From WJMB01 sp964581465 (GTDB lineage: Bacteria > RBG-13-66-14), in assembly GCA_964581465.1 (NCBI GenBank), contig CAZOOP010000020.1, positions 1-59,052 on the forward strand: DNA of 59,052 bases. Reading direction: 5' to 3'. Shown here in pieces: positions 42,256-51,889 of this stretch. A program made the translations under genes and the position numbers. The notes beneath the pieces were generated by a model that saw only the letters and a list, made by a program, of their open reading frames with translations, did not search any database and had not been told where the DNA came from. Within the stretch, counting starts at the first letter, position 1; each line of letters opens with the position of its first letter.

Positions 42256-43014
42256 GTGTACCATTTCGTCGCCGCCTTCCTGGTGCTGTTGCTGGGGCTG
42301 GTTATCGGCAGCTTCGCCAACACGCTGATCCACCGCCTGCCGCGGCGGCTCTCCATCGTTCGTCCGGGCAGCTACTGCCCCCACTGTAAGACGCCGCTGT
42401 CCGCCGACGAGAAGATCCCGGTGCTCAGCTACCTCACCCTGGGCGGCAAGTGCTCGCACTGCAAGGCGAAGATCAGCCCCCGCTACCCCCTGGTCGAGCT
42501 GGGCAACGCCCTGGGTTGGCTGGGGGTCTTCTTCCGCTTCGGCTTCAGCTTCGAGTCCGTGGTCGGCTGCCTGCTCTTCACGGGTCTGTTGGCGGCGGCT
42601 TTGATCGACGTCGAGCACGGTATCATCCCCAACGGCCTGACCGTGGGCCTGTTGATGATCGGCTTCGCGGCCAGCTTCTACCCCTTCGGCCTGGGACCCC
42701 TGGACAGCCTGCTCGGGGTGCTGGTCGGCGGCGGACTGCTGCTCGTCTTCGCCCTGTTGGGCAAGCTGATCTTCAAGCGCGAGGCGATGGGCGGCGGCGA
42801 TCTGAAGCTGCTGGCGGCGGCGGGGGCCTTCGTCGGCTGGCGTGAGGTCCTGCTGGCCGCCTTTATCGCCGTGGTCCTGGGGGCGATCGTCGGCGGCGTG
42901 CGCTGGGCGGTGACGGGCAAGCGCGAGCTGCCCTTCGGACCCTTCCTGGCCGCCGGCGCCCTGACGGCCTACCTGGCCGGCGGGATCATCCTCGACTGGT
43001 ACCTGACGCTCTAG
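42256..43014 (+). CDS. pilD: Prepilin peptidase / methyltransferase
   Basis: 252 aa from the GTG at 42256 (CGGGAG before it); an upstream ATG at 42226 is possible but lacks a site. The N-terminal block LVIGSFANTLIHRLPRR, two CxxC pairs (CPHC near residue 40 and CSHC near 60) and the aspartate-protease motif MGGGDLKLLAA, with a second Asp in AALIDVEHGIIPN, are the GxGD family pattern; eight hydrophobic segments. Cleaves type IV pilin or pseudopilin leaders and N-methylates the new end. No pilin or secretion gene lies in the window. Confidence 0.9.
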   Translation: MYHFVAAFLVLLLGLVIGSFANTLIHRLPRRLSIVRPGSYCPHCKTPLSADEKIPVLSYLTLGGKCSHCKAKISPRYPLVELGNALGWLGVFFRFGFSFESVVGCLLFTGLLAAALIDVEHGIIPNGLTVGLLMIGFAASFYPFGLGPLDSLLGVLVGGGLLLVFALLGKLIFKREAMGGGDLKLLAAAGAFVGWREVLLAAFIAVVLGAIVGGVRWAVTGKRELPFGPFLAAGALTAYLAGGIILDWYLTL

Positions 43015-43039
43015 CGCACCCTCCCTTTTTCCATTCCCC

Positions 43040-44026
43040 GTGAATGTGAGTGAACCGACCCGCCAGCTCCACACCGGCGACTGCCTCCGGGTTATGGCCG
43101 AGCGCGTCGCCGACGGCGCCGTCGACCTGGCCTACCTGGACCCGCCCTTCAACTCGAAAGCTTCCTACGACAGCGTCTTGCGCACTCGGGACGGGGTGAG
43201 GCGTCGCCGGGCCTTCGACGACGCCTGGGTCTGGACCGCCGACAGCGAGCGCGAGTTCGCCGAACTAGCTGGTCTGGACGGGGCGTCCGCCCCGCGCCGC
43301 CTGCTGGAGACCCTGCTCGAGCTGTACGGTCCCAACGACCTGGCCGCCTACCTGGTCCACCTCACCCGGCGGCTGCTCGAACTGCGCCGGGCGCTGCGCC
43401 CCGGGGCCACCCTCTACCTGCACTGCGATCCCGGCGCCGGCCACTACCTCAAGGTGCTGCTCGACGCCGTCTTCGGCGCCGGCGGCTTCCGCAACGAGAT
43501 CGTCTGGTGCTACACCGGTCCCTCGGCGGCGCGGCGGGACTTCCCCCGAAAGCACGACACCCTGCTGCGCTACACCAAGGGGGACGGCTTCACCTTCAAC
43601 GCCGACGAGGTCCGCGTGCCCTACAAGGCCCTGCACACCGACCGGGGCCGCCCCGAGGGGCGCATCTGGAAGAGCCGGGGCCGGTTGCGGGACGACGAGG
43701 TTCGCGCCGCCTACCTGGAGCAGGGCAAGCTCGTCGAGGACTACTGGCTCGACATCCCCTCGGGCGGGCACATCTCGGTCAGGGAGCGCCTGGGTTACCC
43801 GACCCAGAAGCCGCTGAAGCTGTTGTGGCGGATCATCCCCGCCTCGTCGAACCCCGGCGGGGTGGTGCTGGACCCCTTCGCCGGCAGCGGGACGACGGCG
43901 GCGGCCGCCGAGGAGCTGGGGCGCGGCTGGATCTGCATCGATATCAACCCCGACGCCGTCGAGCTGACCAGGCAACGTTTGGAGCGGGGGCATCCGGGGA
44001 TCGAGATCGAGACCGGCGGCCTGTAG
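43040..44026 (+). CDS. DNA adenine/cytosine-N4 methyltransferase (orphan)
   Basis: 328 aa from a GTG at 43040. Motif IV DLAYLDPPFNSKASYD comes first, and the SAM motif I (VVLDPFAGSGTTAAAAEELG) near the C-terminus, which is the beta-class order. NxxPPF-type catalytic loop DPPF points to an N6-adenine or N4-cytosine methylase. In between: YPTQKPLKLLWRII, the usual motif preceding the SAM site. No restriction endonuclease or specificity gene is next to it, so it is likely a solitary, regulatory-type methylase or a remnant of a restriction system. Confidence 0.88.
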   Translation: MNVSEPTRQLHTGDCLRVMAERVADGAVDLAYLDPPFNSKASYDSVLRTRDGVRRRRAFDDAWVWTADSEREFAELAGLDGASAPRRLLETLLELYGPNDLAAYLVHLTRRLLELRRALRPGATLYLHCDPGAGHYLKVLLDAVFGAGGFRNEIVWCYTGPSAARRDFPRKHDTLLRYTKGDGFTFNADEVRVPYKALHTDRGRPEGRIWKSRGRLRDDEVRAAYLEQGKLVEDYWLDIPSGGHISVRERLGYPTQKPLKLLWRIIPASSNPGGVVLDPFAGSGTTAAAAEELGRGWICIDINPDAVELTRQRLERGHPGIEIETGGL

Positions 44027-44100
44027 GACGGGTCTCGCGAATCGCCGTCTCCGGATGGCCCTGGATCGTCGACGGGTCCGCCTAGGTCGACGCGATGCTT

Positions 44101-44126
44101 ACGGGAGGACCTTATGGTCCTCCCGT
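44101..44126 (+). terminator. Terminator of the methylase gene
   Basis: Perfect 11-bp stem ACGGGAGGACC/GGTCCTCCCGT with a TTAT loop, 74 bases after the methylase stop. Confidence 0.75.
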
Positions 44127-44160
44127 CTGTCCAACACGCCTTGGGGATCGCCCTTGCCAA

Positions 44161-44184
44161 CGGGCCGACCTGAAGGTCGGCCCG
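44161..44184 (-). terminator. Terminator of the cyclase-STAND gene
   Basis: Perfect 10-bp stem CGGGCCGACC/GGTCGGCCCG with a TGAA loop, 9 bases beyond the stop of the minus-strand gene at 44194. Confidence 0.65.
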
Positions 44185-44193
44185 TACAGGAGC

Positions 44194-47100
44194 CTATCCG
44201 CCGCTCGATAATTCGCCCCGGCCGCGCTCCAGCAAACCGAGCAGAACCGGGGTGAAGCCGTCTCCGTTCAGGTCGACGGTGTCGATCGCCAGGCCGCTCC
44301 GCCGGGCGGTCTCGGCGGCGCGATGGGCGAAGTGGCGCGGGGTCTGGGGGTGCCGGGCGATCAGGGCCGCCAGCGCTACGGCCGTGTCGCGCTCGACGAG
44401 CAGGGGTTCGTGGAGCAGCTCGAGGGCCAGCAGCAGGATCTCGTCGTCGGCGGCCTTGCCGCTGAAAAGGTCGAAGGCGGCGGCGACGCGCTCGCGGCGC
44501 TCGTCGAGGTCGCCGGCCTCCCGGGCGAGGCGGGCTAGGGCTACCCGGGCGCCCAGAGCCATCAGGTCCTCGCCGTCGGCGAGTTCGTCCAGGGTTTCGC
44601 GGGGTGTCCGTCCCAGCTCCAGCTCGCACCAGCAGCGCAGCATGCGCACCCGGCGGGCGTCGAAGCTCAGTCCCTCCTCGTTCATCCGGTGTTCCAGGCT
44701 TTCTATCAGACCGGCGGCCTCGCCGAAGCTCCCCTTATGGAAGAGCAGCCGGGAGCGCGAGACCTCGACCAGGATGCCGTAGGCGCTGAGCTTGAGCTCG
44801 TCGTAGAGCCCGGCGGCCTCGTCCAGGCTCTTGGCGGCCTCGCCGTAGCGGCCCAGGTTGGTCAGGGCCTCGCCGGTTTCGTGCAGGCAGTTGGCCTGCC
44901 AGGAGCGGGCGCCGATCTGGGTGAACAGCTCGAGGGAGCGGCGGCCGACGGCCAGGGCCTCCTCGGGGCGGTGGTCGTCGCGCAAGGCGGCGCAGAGGCC
45001 GGAACGGGCCAGGGCCGAGCCCCAGCGGTAATCCTGCTCGTCGGAGAGCTCCGCCGCCTCGCGGTGGCTCCGCTCCGAGAGGGTGTAGTCGCGGCGGTGG
45101 TAGTGGATGTCGCCGATGGTGATCAGGACGTGGATCTGGCTGATGGTGTCGCCGACCTCGCGCAGCACCTCCAGGGCCCGGCTGCAGAGCTCGAAGCCCT
45201 CGTCGTAGTTGCCGCGGCCGTTCTCGAGATCGCCCAGGGCGGCCAGGGCGTTGGCCTCCATGTCCCGGCGCTCCAGGCGGCGGGACAGCTCCAGGGCGCG
45301 CTCGAAGAACTCGCGGGCCTGGTCGAAGTTGTAGGTGCGGAAGTGGGCGGCGCCGAGCTGGTAGCAGGTGGCGTAGAGCTCCCGTTCGTCACCCAGTTCA
45401 TCGAAGATTGCCAGGGCGCGCTCCATGTCTTCGATGGACTCGGGGATCGTACCGCGGCGGTAACGGGCCGTGCCCCGGAAGCGGTGCAGTCTACCCTCCA
45501 GTGAATCGGACCCGCCGCCCAGTTCGCCGATGGCCCAGTCGAGCAGCTCGATCAGCTCGGCGTAGCGGTTCTGGCTCTGGTAGAGGATGCTGAACCCGGA
45601 GAGGTAACCCTCGAGGAGCTCACGCTCGCCGCTTTCCACGCACCAGCGGTAGGCCGCCGTCAGGTTGCCGTCCTCGCGGTGGATTACGCGCCGCTTCTCC
45701 GGATCGCCGAAACCGGCCTCTCTGATGCGTCCACCGTAGGTCTCGATGTAGTAACGGGCGTGGACCTCGCGCAGTTCGGCGCGCAGCTCGGGTTCCTCGG
45801 CCAGGCGCTCCTCGGCGTAGGCGCGCACCACCTCGTGGAGCTGGTAGCGGCCGTCCGAATCGCGGCTGAGCAGGGATTTATCCACCAGGGAGAGCAACGG
45901 CCGCGCCCCGACGCCGAGGACCTTGCGGGCCGCCGTCTTGTCGAAGCCGCCCTGGAAGACGGCCAGGGAGCGGAACAGGCGCTTCTCCCCGTCGTCGAGC
46001 AGCCGCCAGGAGTAGTCGACCACGCCGTGGAGGCTGCGGTGCCGGGCCGGCAGGTCGCGCAGGTCGCTCTCCAGGAAGTCCATCCCCTCGGCGATCTCGC
46101 CGGCGATCTCCTCGGGCTCCAGGGTGCGCACCCAGCTCGCCGCCAGCTCCAGCCCCAGGGGCATCCCGCCGACCAGCTCGCAGATGCGGATCACCGGACG
46201 GACGTTGCCCGGGGTGATCACGAAGTCGGGCCGCATCCGTCGGGCGCTTTCCAGAAAGAGGTGCAAAGCGCTGTAATGGTCCTGGGGGGCCGGCTCCCAG
46301 TGTTTGGGGAACTGCAGGCCGTCGATGGCGTAAAGCTGTTCCCCGCGCAGGTTGAGCCGCTCGCGGCTGGTGACCAGGTAGCGCACCCGGGGGCAGCGCT
46401 CGGCTATCTCGGCCAGCAGTGTCGCCGCCGCAGTCAGATGCTCGAAGTTGTCCAACACCAGCAGGAGGTTCTTGTTCTGCAGGTAGGTCAGCAACTGCTC
46501 CCGGGGCTCACCGCCGGGGTAGAAGGAGAAGCTCAGCGCTTCGGCCATCGCGCCGACGAGCTGCTCCGGGTCCTCCAGGGGCGCCAGGGCCACGAAGTAG
46601 ACCCCGTCGTCGTAGCGGTCGACGCGCTCGGCGGCCACCTGGAGCGCCAGGCGGGTCTTGCCCATCCCGCCGGGGCCGGTGACCGTGACCGGACCCGCCG
46701 CTGCGCGGTCCAGCAGCTTGTGCAGCTCCCGCCGCTCCTCGACGCGCCCGACGAAGGGCGTCGCCTGGGGCGGCAGGTTGTTGGGCCGGTTGCCCAGGGT
46801 GCGCAGCTCGGGGAAGCGCCGCAGCGGCAGCTCCGGGTGGTCCAGGGTCAGGATGCGCTGGGGCCGGGCCAGGTCCCGCAACTGATGTGTGCCCAGGTCG
46901 ACGAGCTCGCCCCCCGGCGGGACCGCGCACTCCTCGGCGGCCTCCGGTGAGAGCAGGATCTGTCCTCCCCAGCCCGCGTCCATGATCCGCGCCGTGCGGT
47001 TGATCACCGGGCCGAAGAAGTCCTCGCCGAGGCGCTCGGCCTGGCCGGCGTGCAGCGCCGTACGCACCCGCAGCTCCTCGAGAGGTGACCAGTCCTCGGA

Positions 47101-47325
47101 GCCCAGCCGGCGCTGGAGCTCCAGCAGACAGGCCAGCGCTCCGTCGCCGTCCTCGAAGACCGCGAAGACGCCGTCGCCCAGATGCTTGAGCACCCGGCCA
47201 CCGTGGGCGGCGATCACCTCGGAGAGCAGGCGGTCGTGACGCTCCAGCAGGGTCGTCATCGATCGTCCATGACGCTCCCAGAGGCGCGTCGAGCCTTCGA
47301 TGTCGGTGAAGAGGAAGACGGTCAC
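44194..47325 (-). CDS. Adenylate/guanylate cyclase - STAND ATPase - TPR regulator
   Basis: 1043 aa from a GTG at 47325 (GGAAGGA upstream). Residues ~1-165: class III cyclase catalytic domain with FTDIEGSTRLWE (first metal Asp), KHLGDGVFAVFED (second Asp) and GPVINRTARI (catalytic Asn/Arg). ~185-510: NB-ARC/STAND-type ATPase with Walker A TVTGPGGMGKTRLAL, Walker B LLLVLDNFEH, an R(S/E)RL sensor TSRERLNLRG and GMPLGLELAASW. ~560-1000: about ten TPR-like units. Such proteins sense a ligand through the TPR part and switch by nucleotide exchange. Cyclase residues look intact, so it could make cyclic nucleotide. Single gene with own terminator; nothing adjacent suggests its partner. Confidence 0.88.
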   Translation of the reverse strand: MTVFLFTDIEGSTRLWERHGRSMTTLLERHDRLLSEVIAAHGGRVLKHLGDGVFAVFEDGDGALACLLELQRRLGSEDWSPLEELRVRTALHAGQAERLGEDFFGPVINRTARIMDAGWGGQILLSPEAAEECAVPPGGELVDLGTHQLRDLARPQRILTLDHPELPLRRFPELRTLGNRPNNLPPQATPFVGRVEERRELHKLLDRAAAGPVTVTGPGGMGKTRLALQVAAERVDRYDDGVYFVALAPLEDPEQLVGAMAEALSFSFYPGGEPREQLLTYLQNKNLLLVLDNFEHLTAAATLLAEIAERCPRVRYLVTSRERLNLRGEQLYAIDGLQFPKHWEPAPQDHYSALHLFLESARRMRPDFVITPGNVRPVIRICELVGGMPLGLELAASWVRTLEPEEIAGEIAEGMDFLESDLRDLPARHRSLHGVVDYSWRLLDDGEKRLFRSLAVFQGGFDKTAARKVLGVGARPLLSLVDKSLLSRDSDGRYQLHEVVRAYAEERLAEEPELRAELREVHARYYIETYGGRIREAGFGDPEKRRVIHREDGNLTAAYRWCVESGERELLEGYLSGFSILYQSQNRYAELIELLDWAIGELGGGSDSLEGRLHRFRGTARYRRGTIPESIEDMERALAIFDELGDERELYATCYQLGAAHFRTYNFDQAREFFERALELSRRLERRDMEANALAALGDLENGRGNYDEGFELCSRALEVLREVGDTISQIHVLITIGDIHYHRRDYTLSERSHREAAELSDEQDYRWGSALARSGLCAALRDDHRPEEALAVGRRSLELFTQIGARSWQANCLHETGEALTNLGRYGEAAKSLDEAAGLYDELKLSAYGILVEVSRSRLLFHKGSFGEAAGLIESLEHRMNEEGLSFDARRVRMLRCWCELELGRTPRETLDELADGEDLMALGARVALARLAREAGDLDERRERVAAAFDLFSGKAADDEILLLALELLHEPLLVERDTAVALAALIARHPQTPRHFAHRAAETARRSGLAIDTVDLNGDGFTPVLLGLLERGRGELSSGG

Positions 47326-47551
47326 AGCGGGGTCCTTCCACCACGGCTAAGGTGTTCGAATGGATCGAATCGAAAGGGTTGGGCGCCCTTTGGCATGGTC
47401 GGGGCGCATCAGGCTGCTGGTGAACGGCTTGTCTTGCCGCAGCCGGAAATGCACCGCTTAAGCTCAAGAAACGGCTCTGTTACCCTTAGCACCTGCTACT
47501 ACGTTACCTATGCGCCAATGGCAATCTTTCGTCAGGGATGTATTCAAGCAG

Positions 47552-47740
47552 GGGTTATCACTCGCTCATGAACCGGGAGATCATTGCGATAGGTTGTCGA
47601 TCAGCCCACCTATAGATATTGCCGCTTATATCACTGCTGACGCTTTGTGGCGATAGACCTGAAGTCGCTTTTTCAACCGCCGCAAACCGGAGACCGTTGA
47701 TCCCGCCGAAAGGTCGTCAAGTAGATAGTGATGGATATGG
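47552..47740 (-). repeat. Decayed A-family fragment, reverse orientation
   Basis: Begins GGGTTATCACTCGC, like the right end of the MITE read backward (one A lost), and shares GCTTTGTGGCGATAGACCTG with A4 (GCTTGGTGGCGATATACCTG). The other end is not found. The rest of 47326-47840 has no gene I can support. Confidence 0.4.
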
Positions 47741-47841
47741 CGCTGGTGGTTAAAGGCTTGTTTAAGACCACAGATCGGCGCTCTCACGGCTACCGGCGAG
47801 ACCTTCGCCGGGATCGTCCCGAGAAGCCCCCGCCCAGGCCC

Positions 47842-47922
47842 GGCGTTGGCACGTTTCTTGCGGAATCCGAAGAGCCGGCCTCCGGAGGCCGTGTCGAGTT
47901 GCGCAAGAAACGTGCCAACGCC
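47842..47922. repeat. Sigma-54-like palindrome, copy H4
   Basis: Perfect 21-bp arms 47842-47862 and 47902-47922 with TTGGCACGTTTCTTGC in each; 39-base loop containing GGCCTCCGGAGGCC. Starts 63 bases beyond the stop of the minus-strand gene at 47986. Confidence 0.8.
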
Positions 47923-47985
47923 TCCGCGCCTGTCTAGTGGTTGGTGTTCTTGGCCCCGGTCCCCCGGCGATGGTCTCGCCGCGTC

Positions 47986-48885
47986 TCAGGCGCGGGTGAT
48001 ATCGAACTTTTCGACCAGTTCGACGGGGCGGTAGCTCTGCTTGGCGCGGCGCAGGCCGGGCAGCCCGAGGTCCTGCTCGCGGTTGACGTACTCGTAAGCT
48101 GACAGGGCGTTGCGGCAGAACAGGCGGTTGATCAGGGGGTAGACGCCGCGCTCCTCGGGGTCGCCCTTCTCGATGTGGATCACGGCGGTGTTGTCGTTGA
48201 GGCGCTCGCCGACGGTGAAGGCCTTTAGTCGGTCGTCGAGGAAGATCACGGCGCCGCTGAGGTCCAGCTCGTCGTAGTGGTTGAGCAGCTCGCGGATGGC
48301 CTCCCACTCGTTGACCAGGTCCAGTTCGTCCTTGCAGCGCCGCATCCGGCACCACTCGTCGGAGAGGCGCTTGGCGGGCATCAGGTGCTCGGGACCCAGG
48401 GGCTTGTAACGTGGTTCGACGCGGCGCAGCAGGGCGTTGATGTGATTGCGCTTGGTCTCGTAGGCGGCGCCGTCGAGTTCGGCCAGGTCCCGGCGGCGGT
48501 AGAGGTAGTCGAAGTGCTCGCGGATCGGGCTGACGACGAGTTCCGAGTCGGCGAGTTCAGCGGCCAGCCGGGGGTCGGCGCGATGGATCAGCGGGCGCAG
48601 GCCGGTTTCGGCCATCCAGTCGAGCAGGCGGACAATCACGCTGAGGCGTCCGGCGGGTCCGACGGGGGGCAGGGCGTGGGCCAGGGAGTGATCGCCGCCG
48701 GGGACGGCCAGGATCAGCAGGTGCTCATCGAGGAGGCTCCAGCGGTAGCGCTGACCGCCGCGCCAGATGAACAGGTTGGTGAAGGTAAGCTCCGAGGTGA
48801 CGGGCGCGTAGGCCCGCAGCCGGGGGTGGAGCTCCCGGCGGTCGCCGATGGTCAGGTGTTTGAAGTCGGGAAAGCGCGGCGTCAA
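47986..48885 (-). CDS. DUF2156 / phosphatidylglycerol-lysyltransferase C-terminal-like protein
   Basis: 299 aa from a TTG at 48885 with GGAGTGGAGCC upstream. The N-terminal FTNLFIWRGGQRYRW and the central LDGAAYETKRNHINALLRRVEP match the DUF2156 (GNAT-fold) domain found at the C-terminus of MprF-type lysyltransferases and as free cytosolic proteins. The C-terminal half (AVIFLDDRLKAFTVGERL, VIHIEKGDPEERGVYPLIN) completes the GNAT-like core. No membrane segments, so unlike MprF it cannot move lipids. Transfer of an aminoacyl or acyl group is likely by family; substrate unknown. Confidence 0.75.
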   Translation of the reverse strand: MTPRFPDFKHLTIGDRRELHPRLRAYAPVTSELTFTNLFIWRGGQRYRWSLLDEHLLILAVPGGDHSLAHALPPVGPAGRLSVIVRLLDWMAETGLRPLIHRADPRLAAELADSELVVSPIREHFDYLYRRRDLAELDGAAYETKRNHINALLRRVEPRYKPLGPEHLMPAKRLSDEWCRMRRCKDELDLVNEWEAIRELLNHYDELDLSGAVIFLDDRLKAFTVGERLNDNTAVIHIEKGDPEERGVYPLINRLFCRNALSAYEYVNREQDLGLPGLRRAKQSYRPVELVEKFDITRA

Positions 48886-49918
48886 GGCTCCACTCCGGAT
48901 GGTCTATATATACAAGAATACCCGAATCGCCGAAGTATAACAAGTTTCCGGCGCTGGTCGCCGCGACGGCCTTGTGCTATTATCCTGACCGTGCGCCGAG
49001 GGTGAATCAACAAAGCCGGACGGGCCGGGAGATAGGTTATGGTCGGCGGATAAGCGACTGCGGCAAGCATGGCTCCGGTTCGGCGCTTCAGTGCGCCGGT
49101 GCTTCGCCGGGACTTATCTTTGGAATCGTGAACCATGTACGGACCGGGTTGTGATTGTAATCCATTGTAAATACGCGTGCAGGTCCAGGAATAGAGGTTG
49201 CATTAGTGCAGCCATATTGTGGGGCGACATGGGCGGAGCTCTATGGACAATCTGCCCTTGCGACAGCTTCGTTCCCTTGCCAGGCAGCTTCCATTGGGTT
49301 ATTGGCGCAACAGTGACAACCAGGGGATCGTGGCGGTAAGCTTAACCAGTTCCTGTTGTTGATGTGAGCCGCGACGAGTGAGATGCACCCGTTGTTCGCT
49401 CCGCTGACGGCGTCAACTCCATCAGGTGCTAAGCTGATACCGGGGCTGACCCAAGCCATAAACCGCTTGATAAATAGGCCTCACCGGTTGAAGCAACCGG
49501 ATCAACCGTCGGGGTAGCCGTCTTTTCGGCTGATCAGGGCATGCAGTCCAGGATAAACGCAGCGCCATGCAACGACTGCCCGGATACGACGGTGACGATG
49601 ACGGCGAGTGCGTTTTCGCAAGATGTTAGCAGTATGCACCGGTTCTACGGCGAGAGATGATCCCTGAATCAACAAGGGCGCTCATTGAGTCGGGCGATCA
49701 ACCGGTCGGTGGTTGCCGCCCGGATGCGTCGCGCTTAAAACGAGTTTGCATCATTCACGCCGTTATTGCCTGTTGTTGACGCCCTTGGAATCAACCGGCC
49801 CGGACAGGGCACACGATCCCTTCGGGGTTGCATCAGCTGATCAACCAGCAGCCTCGCCATCCGCCGTTGATTCGGCCCGTGAGAGAATCCCCCGCCCATT
49901 CGACCCCCTTCGAAGACG
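48886..49918 (+). other. Long intergenic region with B-type repeat, no supported gene
   Basis: 1,033 bases. About 49120-49240 resembles the repeat at 26950-27010 (GACCGGGTTGTGATTGTAATCC, ATACGCGTG). The rest is lower-GC than the genes and shows only short, uneven frames. The minus-strand promoter of the DUF2156 gene and a plus-strand one for the gene at 49919 should lie at the ends, but I find no convincing hexamer pair. Confidence 0.4.
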
Positions 49919-51208
49919 ATGATCAAACGACCCCGACAGCTTGCGGCGATCCTCCTGGTCGTGCTGGCGGCCGCCGTCCCGACGGCGGCGCGCAGCTCCA
50001 TCGACGGCCAGACCTACTCCAACACCGACTACGGCTTCCAGGTCACCGCGCCGGCGGGCTGGAGCATCGAGCAGAACATCGGCGCGGCACTGGTGCTCCT
50101 GCAGAGCCCCGACGGCGAGGTGGCCTTCCGCGTCTTCGTCGACCTGATGAGCTCCCTGGACACCCCGGCCGATCATCGGGAAAAGGCCAAGGGCCGCTAC
50201 GGCATCCGCGGCAGTGAGACCACGGTCCAGGAGTTGATCGAGCAGTGGGAGGGGCGAGAGCCCGAGTACCTGCCCCTGCCCGGCGCCTACCGCGCGGACG
50301 AGGAGCCCGTGGGCGAGCTGGATCACGAGGCCCTGCCCGCCGAGGGCGGGGAGGCCGAGGGCGGCGATGGAGCGGAGACCGGGATGGTTGACCCGTCCGG
50401 AGAGGCGGGCGGGGAGCCGATGGAAACCGTCGTCGAGGGGGATGCGATCGAGGTAGCTGACGGCGGCTTCGCCGACGCCGACCCCGACGCCGGCGAGGTG
50501 ATCATCGAGGAGATGACGGTCATGGAGGGCCTGATCGCCCTGCAGCGGACAACCGGAGTGCCCTATAAGGACGCGGCGGCCCGGGAGCTGGAGAGCGAGC
50601 AGGCCGAGGAGCAAACCGAGCAGCTCGACGACCTGGCCGCGGTGCTGCGCGAGCTGGCCGCCTCCGAGCCCCGGCTGACCACCTACGATCACGCCGTCAC
50701 CGATCCGACCAGCGGCGTGACCACCAAAACCAGGCACATCGTCTGCTACCTGCTGCGCAACACCGTCGGCTACACCATCCAGGCCTCGGTTCCCCAGGAG
50801 CGCTTCAACGCTCACCTGCGCGACCTGATCGCCGTCTTCACCTCGATGCGCATTCCCGCCCTCGAGGGCGGCCGCTACGGCCGCGCCGACGCCATCGAGA
50901 TGGACCCCCAGACCACCGGGGTGATCACCGGGCGGGTGCTGATCCGGGGCACGGCGGTGCCCGGCGCCACCGTCGCCCTCTACCGCACCCGGGACGACTA
51001 CGCCAGCCGCGAGCCCTACAAGACCACCACCAGCAACTTCATCGGCGAGTTTCAGCTCGTCGGCGTGCCGCCGGGGACTTACTTCCTGCTCGAGGCCGAC
51101 GCCGAGCTGGGCGAGGAGCGCCTGGGCACCTTCCAACCCCTGCTGGACGTCAAGGTCCGCCGCGGCTTCGCCAGCTTCGTCAACCTCGAGCTGGAACGGG
51201 TGGAATGA
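49919..51208 (+). CDS. Secreted protein with PsbP/DUF1795-like N-domain and regulatory-like C-domain
   Basis: 429 aa. Signal peptide MIKRPRQLAAILLVVLAAAV...AAR. Residues ~30-90 (NTDYGFQVTAPAGWSIEQ, LQSPDGEVAFRVFVDL) have the PsbP/DUF1795 pattern. A long acidic Glu/Gly linker (~115-205) is followed by a helical middle part and a second strand set with TRHIVCYLLRNTVGYTIQAS. The last ~90 residues (VITGRVLIRGTAVPGATVAL, GEFQLVGVPPGTYFLL) form a carboxypeptidase-regulatory-like Ig domain. Envelope protein of unknown role. Confidence 0.7.
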   Translation: MIKRPRQLAAILLVVLAAAVPTAARSSIDGQTYSNTDYGFQVTAPAGWSIEQNIGAALVLLQSPDGEVAFRVFVDLMSSLDTPADHREKAKGRYGIRGSETTVQELIEQWEGREPEYLPLPGAYRADEEPVGELDHEALPAEGGEAEGGDGAETGMVDPSGEAGGEPMETVVEGDAIEVADGGFADADPDAGEVIIEEMTVMEGLIALQRTTGVPYKDAAARELESEQAEEQTEQLDDLAAVLRELAASEPRLTTYDHAVTDPTSGVTTKTRHIVCYLLRNTVGYTIQASVPQERFNAHLRDLIAVFTSMRIPALEGGRYGRADAIEMDPQTTGVITGRVLIRGTAVPGATVALYRTRDDYASREPYKTTTSNFIGEFQLVGVPPGTYFLLEADAELGEERLGTFQPLLDVKVRRGFASFVNLELERVE

Positions 51209-51227
51209 GCGGGGCTTTTGGGTGGGG

Positions 51228-51536
51228 GGGATCATCACGCAAACGCGAACCCAACATCGGCGAACGCTGAGAGTTGTTACGGCGGAGAGGTCCTCGGTAT
51301 TCGCTTCACGAAGGGCGTCACCTCGACGAGGCGGCCGGCTGAGATAGGCGGTTAAACAACTAGTAGCTTGGTTTCAGCCCGCCTTCCCGTTAACCACCGG
51401 TATGTCCTGCGGGATCAGCCGCCTTATCGTTTCCCGCGTCACCAGGTGCGAGTAGAGGTTGATCGCTACAAATCGATTCTTAAGACAATGGCGACTAGCT
51501 GAGCGAGATAGTATTGAATGACAAGCTGTTAGCGAT
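51228..51536 (+). repeat. Decayed A-family element
   Basis: Left end GGGATCATCACGCAAACGCGAACC directly after the secreted-protein gene, and GAGCGAGATAGTATTGAATGAC near the right resembles the right half of A3 (GCTATAAAGCATTGAATGAC). Right terminal repeat lost, apparently by the adjacent element at 51537. Confidence 0.4.
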
Positions 51537-51889
51537 GGGTCATCACCAGAAACCAAACCAAACCTTCGCAACTCGTGAAAGATACATTGGGTCAAGGGCC
51601 TGGTAATCACCCGCAAGACGGTGTCAGCTCGTGAAGGCGGAGACAAGCCGAAACATCTGAGGCAGGCCATAAAGCGCCGTCAGCAGATCCCTCACCCACA
51701 GCATTGTCGAAACAGCATTGTCGAAACCTGAATGAAACCAACAGCCTCCGGCTTCCGGCGGAACTCAATGCAAGACCGGGTATAGTGCCACCAAGCAGCG
51801 GTTGGACAATGGCGGCGATTGTGAGCAATCAAGCGTTGAAAGACAATCTATCAGCTTGATGAATCGGTTTAGCTACGCGTGATAATCCC
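51537..51889 (+). mobile_element. Non-autonomous mobile element (MITE), copy A7
   Basis: 353 bp: left end GGGTCATCAC (one A missing), right end GTGATAATCCC (51879-51889). Internal sequence matches A3 and A8 over its whole length, with a local tandem duplication CAGCATTGTCGAAA (about 51702-51730). No matching target duplication, as expected for insertion into an older repeat. Confidence 0.65.
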
